From Ichthyophis bannanicus (taxonomy: Eukaryota > Chordata > Amphibia > Gymnophiona > Ichthyophiidae): a DNA stretch of 64,000 bases. The position numbers were made by a program, and so were the translations under genes. Location: positions 82,366,662-82,430,661 of the forward strand of contig CM066043.1 in the NCBI GenBank assembly GCA_033557465.1, given 5' to 3'. Below are positions 31,002-40,698 of the stretch, in pieces (within the stretch, counting starts at the first letter, position 1; every line of letters starts with the position of its first letter). The notes under the pieces were generated by a model. The model saw only the letters and a program-made list of their open reading frames with translations. It was not told the origin of the DNA and made no database searches.

Positions 31002-31767
31002 GTGCTAAAGGGAGATTTGTTATGCAGAGTGGCTGATGGTACCCTAGAGGGGGAAGAGGTAGAACAACTGATAGTTCCCCGGCCCTATCATCAGCAGGTG
31101 TTATCGTTGGTCCATAGCTTTTTATTAGGGGGACACCTGGGGATGGAGAAAACACTGGAGCATGTTTTAGCCCAATTTTTCTGGCCTGGCATTCATGAAC
31201 AGGTGCAGTAATATTGCTAGTCATGCCCCACCTGCCAACTTCATAACCCTGCTAGAGTCAGATCTGCCCTTTCGGTGCCTATGCCTATCATTGAAACCTC
31301 ATTTGAAAGAGTGGCCATGGACCTGGTACGACCCTTGAAGCGAACCACCCGAGGCAACAAATATACTTTAGTCATACTAGACTATGCTACCTGATAGCTG
31401 GAGGCCATTGCTCTGAGGAATATGAAGACTACTACAATCGCCAATGCCCTTTGGGAAGTATTCTCACAGGAAGAATTGGGACATTCTCCTACCCTATTTG
31501 ATGTTTGCTGTCAATGAGGTACCTCAGAGTTCCACAGGGTTTCTGTCTTTTGAGTTGCTCTTTGGAAGATGGCCAAGAGGCATATTAGACTTGGCAAGGG
31601 AAACCTAGGAAGAACCCCGTGCTCGCCGCAATTTGTTTGAGTACATTATACAAATGTAAGACCGGCTGGGGAAAGCCAGAGAGGTAGCCAAACTCAGCCT
31701 GGAAAAAGCCCAAGCTGAGCAGGCCAGGGGATAGAATTGAGCAGCCGTATACTGCACCTTCCAATTC
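31002..31767 (+). pseudogene. Integrase, zinc domain and core, Gmr1-type
   Basis: The HHCC zinc domain is visible as VHSFLLGGHLGMEKT, WPGIHEQV and, after two stops, SCPTCQ (31010-31245). The catalytic core starts FERVAMDLVRPLKRTTRGNK with the first catalytic Asp (about 31300) and includes LVILDYAT. After a gap, PQSSTGF and FELLFGRWPRGILDLA (31520-31600) match the end of the core. The second and third acidic residues are not evident. It continues at 34184 after an L2. Confidence 0.7.
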
Positions 31768-32521
31768 CTGAAGGACATTTTACCCAAACTGTCCAATGCC
31801 AACAATGGCCTTGACAGTACACTGGACAACTGGAATTATGCCATCTTGGAATCTTGGAAGTTACAGTTGTACCCCATCACAGAACAGCCACAGTACAAAA
31901 AAGGCAACCAACTCTGTGGTACTCAAAAGAAATCAGAGAAGCCAAAAGAACCTTAGGAAATAGAATGGAAATGGAGACAAACAAAAAACCAAGGTACACT
32001 ACAAGAATACAGAACCATGCAGAATGAATACAACACAATCAATAGATGCAAACAGGAATACAACACAAATCTGGTTATGAAGGCAGGGAACAAGCCAAGA
32101 GAACTCTTTGGAATTGTCTGTATGCTAACAAAGGAACCCTCACAGGAAAACTCAACCGACATACACCCACAACGAATAGCAGACTACCTCATGATAAAGC
32201 AGAATGGACACAGCCAGAAAAAAAACCATCTGGACCTAAATGCCAACTTAGCCATACCAGGACATGGGGAAAATTCAGTATCCCAACAATCAAACAAGTA
32301 GAACACACAATAGCAACACTGAACCTCACCAAGCGATTCCTGTCCAGTTTCATGGATAAAGGTGGCTAAGGAAGAGCTCAACCTTTTCATTCACAAAATC
32401 ATACACACATCCCTCACAAAGGGATACATGCCCATAACCCTTAAACTGGCATCAATAAGGCCCATCTTAAAAAAACCAAAACTGACAGGGCAGACACCAC
32501 ATCATTTCAACCAATTTCAAG

Positions 32522-33259
32522 GTGCCTTTCATTATGAAAATCCTGGAAAAGATAGTACAATTACAACTGCAGGATCATATCAACTCACACACACCACTGG
32601 ATCCACATCATCATGGATTCAAACCAAACCAAGGGGTGGAAACATTGATAACAACACTCTTTGACCACATTATCAGAAGAATAGACAAAACAAAAAAGGG
32701 CATTATCCTAATATTTCTTGACATATCAGCAGCCTTTGACTCTATATCACATGCTATCCTGCTCACACGCCTACAGAAGATTTGTCTCTACAACAACACA
32801 TTAAAATGGCTCAAATCATACTTACAAGACAGACAACAGTATGTCAGATGTGGTGGAAACACATCCTCTACCTTCAAATTAAAACAAGGTGTCCCACACG
32901 GGTCAGCAGTTTCAGCCCTGCTATTTAACCTATACATCCAACCAGTTTACAAGGTCATATGGAAACATAAAATCCACTACAAAATTTACGCTGATGACAT
33001 CATGCTGTACACATCTTTTCATGCTGAAACCCCTTACTACACAACTATAACCAAATGCCTCACTGAAGTCTCAGGATGGCTCAACACCCACAACCTCAGC
33101 ATAAACTTTAGCAAAATGGAAGCACTCACAATAACAAGGAACAAGAGATTCACTCCTCCTTGCACTATAGCTGTAAACAACAGACACATAGCTGTCAAAA
33201 GTGAAGTGAAATACCTAGGGATCATACTCGATCAGAACAAACTTACAAGCCTATATTAA
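32522..33259 (+). pseudogene. L2 reverse transcriptase fragment, 245 aa open
   Basis: RT motifs appear in order: KILEKIVQLQLQDHI, the catalytic-Asp motif ILIFLDISAAFDSISH, the GVPHGSAVSALLFNLYI region, and KIYADDIMLYTS with the catalytic Asp pair. VKYLGIILDQ follows. The reading frame ends at the start of a 100-bp tandem duplication. Upstream and downstream parts of the polymerase are in other frames. Confidence 0.8.
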
Positions 33260-33430
33260 CAGAACACCACAGAATGCTTACCATAAATTGAAAATCATTA
33301 GGAAATTAAAGCCCCTCCTAAGCTACAACAATCAGAACAAACTTACAAGCCTATATTAACAGAACACCACAGAATGCTTACCATAAATTGAAAATCATCA
33401 GGAAATTAAAGCCCCTCCTAAGCCACAACA
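33233..33430 (+). repeat. Tandem duplication of about 100 bp within the L2
   Basis: CAGAACAAACTTACAAGCCT and the following roughly 100 bp occur twice in direct succession with three or so differences. This breaks the RT C-terminal frame. It probably arose after insertion. Confidence 0.8.
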
Positions 33431-34183
33431 ACTTCAGAACAGTCCTACAAGCCATAGTCACACCAGTGTTAGACTACTGTAATTCACTATACCAAGGCCT
33501 CCATTCATTCACTTCAGATGGTTCAGAACACTGCTGCCCGCATTCTCACAGGAACAAACAAGAACACATAACACCATCATTGGCTCAACTATACTGGCTT
33601 CTGATAAAGAGTCACGCAAGATTCAAGGCAACAATGAATATACTCAAAATACTGCAAAATGAATAAGCTGATTCACTCCAAGATCTAATAATAAGACATC
33701 TTGTAAACTGCCTAACGAGAACAAATGGCAAAAACACATTAGCTACTCCAATGGAATTCTCCAAAACTAAGACCACCTCCAACAGGGCTTTATCACTCTA
33801 TGCACCGATGTTATGGAACTCCCTCCCTGAAGGACTTCAGGAAAATGTTAAAGACACTTTGAACACTTGAACACTTTGGCAGTATAACATGGAATAATAC
33901 GGACAATCCCCCCACTCATGCACCACACAATGAAAAATGAACAATACTGTATGATCATTACTTATGACCCCAAACTGTAAATAAGTTATGCTTGTAAATA
34001 AGTTATGAAACATATTATTACAGATTATGTGTGAAGCCCCCTTATGTGCAACCCACCCTTACTAAGATGTTTCAATGTATACAGGTTACAGAGTTGAAAG
34101 TAAACCACATTGTTCAATGTAAACCACCTTGATTTAAGGAAAAGGTGGTATATAAATACAGTTAAATAAATAAATAATAAACC

Positions 34184-34345
34184 AGGGGGAGGTTTAGTCC
34201 TGCTACCCTCATTCGAGAACAAGTTACTCTGTAAATGGCAGGGGCCCTATGAGGTGGAAGAGAAAGTGGGGCCTGTTAACTACAAGATTGCCAAGTCAGG
34301 TAAACAGAAAAAAAGCCAACATTTACCAAATTAACCTATTGAAAA
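34184..34345 (+). pseudogene. Integrase C-terminal domain, Gmr1-type
   Basis: LVLLPSFENKLLCKWQGPYE followed by VEEKVGPVNYKI is the GPY-type C-terminal module of Ty3/gypsy integrases. It continues the integrase at 31767 across the L2. One stop follows near 34338. Confidence 0.65.
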
Positions 34346-34499
34346 AGTGGATTCCAGTGACATCTATGGTGGTACAGGGAGATGATTTTGGACCGGAAAT
34401 TTCAGCCTCATCAGATCCAGTTTAAGTCCTGATTAAAACCAGTTCTTGACTGCCCAGAGAAGAAATCTAGAAGGTTTGATCCGCTGAAACCTAAAGGTA

Positions 34500-34899
34500 T
34501 TCTTCACCTGCCCATGACGAACCCCCTCATTTGTCATGATATCATTACTGACTTTGGAGGTGGTTATCCAGCAATGACCTATCGGATTCCAGAGGCCCAG
34601 TGACAGGTCATCGCCAAGGAACTGGAAGAGATGCTTAACCTGGGAGTTATAGAAGAGTCTATGAGTGACTGCTCATACCTCATCGTCTTGATTCCTAAAC
34701 TTGACAGAAGCATCAGATTCTGCATTGACCTCTGGACAGTCAATGCAGCTCCTAAACTGGAAGCGTATCCCATGCCCAGAGTAGATGAGCTAATTGAGTG
34801 ACATGGTGGAGCACACTTTACATCAATCTTGGATTTGACCAAGGGATACTGGCAACACTGCAAGGCCTGTTTCAGTTTACAATGCTGCCCTTTGGATTA
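34500..34899 (+). pseudogene. Reverse transcriptase N-terminal part, Gmr1-type
   Basis: YRIPEAQ, then ELEEMLNLGVIEESMSDCSY, LIVLIPKLDRSIRFCIDLW, AYPMPRVDELIE and ILDLTKGYWQ match gypsy RT blocks in order; ILDLTKGYWQ holds the first catalytic Asp. Three stops interrupt. Downstream FQFTMLPFG ends at 34899, where a repeat is inserted. It lies after the integrase, the reverse of the usual gypsy order. Confidence 0.7.
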
Positions 34900-35083
34900 C
34901 ATTACTACTACTACTACTACTACTATAATCATTTATATAGTGCTACAAGGCATATGCAGCGCTATACATACATATAAAAAGATGGTCCCTGCTCACCAGA
35001 GCTTACCATCTAATCAAGACAGACAATACAATAGATGAGAACAAAGGTACAATAGGGAAGGGTAAGGAGAAAGAGTAGTGGAG

Positions 35084-35750
35084 GAGTAGCCTAGTGGTTA
35101 GAACACTGGCTTGGTAACCAGGGTTCATTTCCCACTAGCACTCCTTGTGGCCTTATTTATTTATTTAACGAATTTTATATACTGTCTTTCTACAAGTCAA
35201 GACGGTTTACATAGAACAAATTAGCAGTATGCTTCAACTGTTTACATGGAACAAGATAACGATGAATACATATGGTAACAAGAAGAACTATATACAAAGT
35301 TCAACAATCAACTATTTATATATGAATTTACAATAAGCCATATGGTTGTGTTAAAGAATTTGAGTTTTGCAGAAAGAATAGGGAGGAGGGAGTAGAGGTT
35401 ATGAGCTAAGGTGGAAGGGGAAAGTGTTCAAGGAAAAGATGGGTTTTCAACTTTTTTCGGAACTCAGAGTGGTTTGAAGAGTTCCGAAGTTCATGAGGAA
35501 GGGAATTCCATAAGGATGGAGCATAGAGGGAGAAGGCCTTGTTACTTGTCGATTGTTTAGAGCGTCTCTTGTTTATAGGGATGGTCAGTAAGTTTTTTGT
35601 AATGGTGTGGCGTGATCTTGTGCTGTTGGGCAAGTCACTTAACACTCCATTGCCTTGGAAGAAAGGCCTGGCAATCTACTTCCAGTCACACTGCCAAGAA
35701 AACCCAGGAGCTTCTGGGTTGCCAGGAGTCAGCATTGATTCAAAGGCAAA
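35084..35750 (+). mobile_element. tRNA-derived SINE, split by an L2
   Basis: The head has an A-box-like TAGCCTAGTGGTTAGAACAC and a B-box-like GGTTCATTTCCCAC. After the L2 at 35157-35628 the body resumes with TGGGCAAGTCACTTAACACT, then the tail GGAAGAAAGGCCTGGCAATC and GCCAGGAGTCAGCATTGATT. That tail is shared with the 5S-derived SINE at 19905-20118. Confidence 0.7.
35157..35640 (-). mobile_element. L2 LINE 3' fragment
   Basis: On the minus strand a 79-codon frame at 35645-35406 gives the L2 C-terminus (KAFSLYAPSLWNSLPHELRN, then FRKKLKTHLF). A short 3' UTR with a TTTA-repeat end follows at 35157-35168. Confidence 0.7.
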
Positions 35751-36944
35751 CATTACATTTTTTAGGAGAACAAAGGATTAAGATCCGAAAGCAGCCTGAA
35801 AGAGGTAAGCCTTTATAATGGATTTGAAAAGGGGGAGAGATGAAACCTGATGTAAAGCTACAGGTAATTTGTTCCAGGCATAAGGAGCAGCAAGGTGAAA
35901 ATCTGGAGTTGGCAGTGGAAGAGAAGAAAGTCAGAGGAAGAGCGGAGTTCACAAGGAGGGGTTTAGGGAGAGGGGAGATAGGAGAGAGAAAAGGGAGAGA
36001 GGAGCAACAGAATGAATGCATTTATAGGTCAGAAGGAGAAGTTTGTATTGGATATGGAAATGGAAGGGAAGCCAATGAAGTAATTTAAGAAAAGGGATTG
36101 TATGACTATAATGGGATCACCGGAAGATTATCCGCACAGTAGAGCTTTAAACAGACTGAAGGGCACAAAGATGACTCAGAGGAAGGCCAGCAAGGAGGAG
36201 GTTGTAATAATCTAAATGAGAGGTGATTAAAGAATGGATAAGTGTTCTAGTAGTGTTTTCAGAAGGAAGGGGTGAATTCTGTTAATATTGTAGAGAAAGA
36301 AACAACAGGTTTTTGCTGTGGAGTATGTCCAGAGCACTAAGGATCATTGAACTCTACTGTTTCCTGAAATCTTAAAGGGATGGTGAGTGCAGGAAATAGG
36401 AATAGTCATCATGCCATGAAATTACACACAAAATCATAGAAATATGTAGGAAATGTTGATCTAATAAAAGAATTACTGAAAACCACCATTTCCACGAGCA
36501 AACAAAATTTCTTATAAAATGGTAGCATGGCATGGAAATCCTTTGGTCTTCAGAATGACAGCTATTTTTCTCTGTCATCCCCACAGAAAGCAATAGTAAA
36601 CCAGAATGTGCTAAGCCATCACCGCAAGAAAACCCAAAGCCTCTGATTCTGCGTTTCTATTGTTGCTCGCTTTGATCAGCCACTTCTATCACCTCCAATG
36701 CAGACTTCCTGTTTGCATGAGGGTGCTTCTGCTTGTTCCTTCACTACCAGTGCTGTGCTTCCCTCAGCTTCATCGGGCACCAACAGGGGAACAGGTCAGA
36801 AATGCGAGAAGACATACTCCTTATACTGCTTTTCCACATGCCAAACATAAATGAGTTTTCGTTAATGCGAATACCACACAAGGCCTTTAAACGGGTGAAT
36901 GGGGTCAACCTCAGTCTTCTGGGTTCACTGCTGGCCAGGAGTCC

Positions 36945-37690
36945 TACTATGGAGCTCCTACTATGTTTCAACACCTAGTTGACTGCCAATTAACACCGCA
37001 CAAGGAATATGCGGCTGCTTACCTTGACATCATCATCTACAGCAGAGTCTGGACCACCCATCTAACTTAAGTACATGCCATATTGACCAGCCTGCAGAAG
37101 GCTGGGTTGATGACCAACCCCAGGAAATGTTTCCTAGGAGGTCAGGATGTTCAACACCTGGGATATTTAATCAGGAATTGGCAGATATGACCTCAGCTAC
37201 AGTAGGTGGATGCCAATGCCAAGGTCCCCACTCCAAAATCGAAGAAAGATTTGTGCCATCCTTGGATTGATTGGTTATTACCACCAGTTCATCCTTAATT
37301 TTGCAGAGGTCATGGAGCCATTAGCCAGTCTCCTCCAGAAAAGAGCTTCCGAATGGATACAGTGGTCACCAGACCTGGACTTGGCCTTCCAGCATCTCAA
37401 AACAGCCATGTGCTCTAAATCTGTTCTGATTGGCCCTTATTTTTCTCAACCATTTACAGTGCAAACTGATGCCTCAGAGGTGGGTCTAGGAGCTGTTCTT
37501 GCCCAGGACGTTTGGGTAAAGAATACTCCATAGCCTTCATTAGCAGAAAACTGTTCCTCAGGAGAAGCATTATTCGGTGATAGAGAAGGAGGTGCTGGCG
37601 GCTCGGCTGTTCATTTATGCTGATTACGGACTATCAACCCCTCAAGTAGCTGGCTCAACATAAAGAGTCCAATGGCCATTTTAGGCAGTG
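36945..37690 (+). pseudogene. RT C-terminus and RNase H, Gmr1-type
   Basis: RT resumes with GAPTMFQHLVDCQLTPHKEY, then AAAYLDIIIYS near 37010, where the catalytic YxDD motif has become YLDI. The thumb-connection region follows (NPRKCFLGGQDVQHLGYLI). The tether and RNase H follow, with SEWIQWSPDLDLAFQHLKTA and the RNase H start TVQTDASEVGLGAVLAQ. Decayed KLFLRRSII and TDYQPLK sequence precedes the purine tract at about 37806-37817. Confidence 0.7.
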
Positions 37691-37817
37691 ATTTTTAAAA
37701 GTCAAACCCTGCCAATTCCAGGTCTTCCATAGAGCTGGTCTGAATCACCTGAAACAGGAGGAGGTCCCAGGTGAGGCAGGTGTTCAATGGGGCATGCTTG
37801 AGCTGAGGGGGAGGGAG

Positions 37818-38089
37818 TGTGATGGGGTATATAGAATGCTACCCATCCCCCTTCAACAGTCCCCTTTAAGAAAGGCTGCAGCCCAGAGTTCATGGCTGGG
37901 AGAGCATGGCTCACAGGGAGAGGTTAAGAACCTGGCAGGTTGTAGGAGGGGGGAGAGGCCTGTGGAGCCAGGAGTCCTTCCAAGGCAAACTGTGCAAAGG
38001 AGTCCTGAGATAGGAATTTTAAATGCGGATGGAGGAAGGGCCAGGAAAACCAGCTTGTGGAGGTTTAGTAGTTCAGTATTAGGACTAGA
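37818..38089 (+). repeat. 3' LTR of the Gmr1-type element, truncated by CR1
   Basis: It starts TGTGATGGGGTATATAGAAT and follows the 5' LTR (AAGAAAGGCTGCAGCCCAGA) for 272 bp. At 38090 a minus-strand CR1 tail begins. The remaining 170 bp of LTR were not found beyond the CR1. Confidence 0.7.
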
Positions 38090-39056
38090 ACATAAGAACA
38101 TAAGATAAGCCATACTGGGTCAGACCAAGGTCCATCAGGCCCAGTATCCTGTTTCCAACAGTGGCCAATCTAGATCACAAGTACCTAGCAATTTCCCTAA
38201 AAGAAACAGATTCCACAACGCTTATATTGGGTCAAGCAGTGGATATCCTGGGTCCCCTTTAATAATGGTTTATGGACTTTCTTCCAGGAACTTGTCCAAA
38301 CCTTTTTTAAACCTGGTTATACTAACAGTTTTCACTACATCCACTGGTAACAAAATCCAGAGTTTGATTACGAGATGAGTGAAAAAATATTTTCTCTTAT
38401 TAGTCTTAGTCTTAAATAGGTCACCCTGTAGCTTCATTGCATGTCCCCTAGTCTTTCTATATTTTGATGGCGCAAACAATCATCTATGTTTACCCGTTAC
38501 ACTCCATTCATTAGTTTATATACCTCTATCATATCTCCCCTCAGCCATCCCTTTTCCAGTTTGAAGAACCCTAACCTTTTTAGCCTCTCTTCATAGGGTA
38601 TCCTTACAGCCCCTTTACCATTTCGGTGGCTCTTCTCTGTACCTTTTCTAATAATGCTATATCCTATTTAAGATATGGTGATCAGAACTGCACACAATAG
38701 TCAAGATGCGGTCGCACCACGGAATGATACAGAGGCATTATAATATGCTTTGTTTTATTCTCCATTACTTTCCTTATGATACCTTACTATAAGTGGTCAA
38801 ATTTGTTAAGCAAATCACTACAAAATAAAAATCAGTTATATTGCTTAAATCTTCACCCGATAGGAACCAATCCAACTCAATTATTAAAGGCCTTGGGTCT
38901 CAGTATAAAACTCCGCAGTCGTTTGCAAGGTCTAAATATCAACACCTATGCTAAACTGCTGTTCACATCAACGACCCAATGTCTCATGCCTTTAAATTAT
39001 TTTGGATTGATGTTTTTCTTATTTTCTTATTTTTACTCATACTGTGTTAAATTTTT

Positions 39057-39556
39057 TTATGTGTATTTTTTTCTTTTTTCTTGTTCCACTATTCCAAAAA
39101 ATATCAAAACAAAATCAATTCTAAACTGAAATGGATCATGAATTGTCCTGGGAACATAAGACAGTCCCTTCTCCAATAACTGAATTTCATCTGATAACAA
39201 GGGCCGCCCAGAGATATTAACTATTAAACCCGAGTCAGATGGATCCAATGTCTGTACTACTGTTTTCTTCGGGGATAGCGTCTCTCGGGAGACCTGCCTC
39301 TCACTTCGACCTGTTTTTTCTTTTTCTTTTTGTCCTCTCGCTCCCCAGAAAAACTCCTGTCCCTTGACGAAGTGCTAGTGCTTGTCCCTTCTGAATCCTC
39401 TGAACTGTTCCCAAAGTGTACTTTTTTCTTTGCCCCTCGTGTAAGCTGTCTATTGGCATTGAGCCATGGGTAAACGTACCCTACTGTGTAATCTGAATTG
39501 TCTCTTGCCAACTTCTTAGTTTTACTTCCCCATGACCTCGAACAGCAGTTTAGCAT
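39057..39556 (-). pseudogene. Penelope-like ORF, C-terminal part of the inverted copy
   Basis: The frame from 39556 gives KKLARDNSDYTVGYVYPWLN and the Ser/Asp-rich segment through RYPRRKQ, then stops. A second frame (39248-39057) gives SGLIVNISGRPLLSDEIQLL and EKGLSYVPRT. It then passes into non-RT sequence with the same junction as the plus copy. It is truncated at the 5' end near 39535. Confidence 0.65.
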
Positions 39557-39868
39557 AGGTGTTGATATTTAGACCTTGCAAACGACTGCGGAGTTTTATA
39601 CTGAGACCCAAGGCCTTTAATAATTGAGTTGGATTGGTTCCTATCGGGTGAAGATTTAAGCAATATAACTGATTTTTATTTTGTAGTGATTTGCTTAACA
39701 AATTTGACCACTTATAGTAAGGCATTAAACCCTAATGGAAGGTCAATTAGGTTGGAGAGACACTTTGTGTTTCTCACAGGATCATGTCGCCGACCTGTTG
39801 AAAGAAAAAACCCCGTTTGCTAAAGATAGTTCAGTTTCACAGTCCCCGTTGGGAGATTTACAGAATTC

Positions 39869-40698
39869 TTGGGATATGTATTTGAAGACACAAATGCGGT
39901 GTGTGTAAGGGCAGAATTGCACCGTTTATCTTTGGTCGAATACATCAATCGACAGCAGATTCCTAGAGGGTTACGCATTTATAAAGAACCGCGCTTACCT
40001 AACATCGAAGCGACTTTTATAGGCAAATGGAATAGCGTGTTAAACAAATGTTCCCTAGACCTCATGATTCTGATTATAGAACACACAAAGGTGGAGGTTC
40101 AGAAGATGACTGCTGAGGTGGAAAAACTACGGGACACGTTGAAGAAATTCGAGACGTCTGAACAATTTGAGCAAAAACTGGCAGAGTCACAAAAGAAGGT
40201 GGAAATGGTGCGTCAAGAGGTCATGGGGAAGAAAACTAAGAAGTTGGCAAGAGACAATTCAGATTACACAGAAGGGTACGTTTACCCATGGCTCAATGCC
40301 AATAGACAGCTTACACGAGGGGCAAAGAAAAAAGTACACTTTGGGAACAGTTCAGAGGATTCAGAAGGGACAAGCACTAGCACTTCGTTAAGGGACAGGA
40401 GTTTTTCTGGGGAGCGAGAGGACAAAAAGAAAAAGAAATAACAGGTCGAAGTGAGAGGCAGGTCTCCCGAGAGACGCTATCCCCGAAGAAAACAGTAGTA
40501 CAGACATTGGATCCATCTGACTCGGGTTTAATAGTTAATATCTCTGGGCGGACCTTCTCATCAGATGAAATTCAGTTATTGGAGAAGGGACTGTCTTATG
40601 TTCCCAGGACAATTCATGATCCATTTCAGTTTAGAATTGATTTTGTTTTGATATTTTTTGGAATAGTGGAACAAGAAAAAAGAAAAAAATACACATAA
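39869..40698 (+). pseudogene. Penelope-like N-terminal protein without RT
   Basis: The first frame (39869-40441) has IPRGLRIYKEPRLPNIEATF, KWNSVLNKCSLDLMILIIEH and a coiled-coil stretch to about residue 120, then DNSDYTEGYVYPWLNANRQL and a Ser/Thr/Asp-rich acidic part. After a stop and frame change, 40507-40698 gives the phrase LIVNISGRTFSSDEIQLLEK and GLSYVPRT, the conserved N-terminal motif before RT in Penelope-like proteins. At FQFRIDF the frame passes abruptly into VLIFFGIVEQEKRK and stops, so the RT and endonuclease are deleted. Confidence 0.65.

Larger units (their letters stand above)
31768..34183 (+). mobile_element. L2 LINE, 5'-truncated, inside the integrase
   Basis: It begins within the endonuclease-RT linker (NNGLDSTLDN, WYSKEIREAKRTLGN), carries an RT region (32460-33800), and ends with GGTGGTATATAAATACAG and TAAA repeats. 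The integrase reads across it (AAVYCTFQ before, PGGGLVLLPSFENK after), which fixes both boundaries within a few bases. Frames are broken before 32520 and after 33259. Confidence 0.8.
34900..36365 (+). mobile_element. Unclassified interspersed repeat carrying nested SINE and L2
   Basis: It starts with a (TAC)n tract at about 34903-34925, then TATAGTGCTACAAGGCATAT and GATGGTCCCTGCTCA. The sequence resumes after the nested SINE near 35750 and is purine-rich to about 36365. It is non-coding; the internal frames have no support. Bases 36366-36940 hold nothing I can name before RT resumes. Confidence 0.4.
27053..38089 (+). mobile_element. Gmr1-type Ty3/gypsy LTR retrotransposon, decayed and nested
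   Basis: It has a 5' LTR at 27053-27497, and a truncated 3' LTR at 37818-38089 preceded by a purine tract (GAGGGGGAGGGAG). Fragments between them lie in the order gag, protease, integrase, reverse transcriptase, RNase H. The sequences are Ty3/gypsy-like, but integrase lies before RT, as in the Gmr1 group of deuterostome elements. Five or more insertions interrupt it (28089-29660, 30673-30795, 31768-34183, 34900-36940, and the CR1 entering the 3' LTR at 38090). Many stops are present; it is an old copy. Confidence 0.75.

Noticed and set aside
34903..34925. (TAC)n tract as a functional or centromeric repeat
   Set aside because: Only about seven units at the edge of an interspersed repeat; an ordinary microsatellite.
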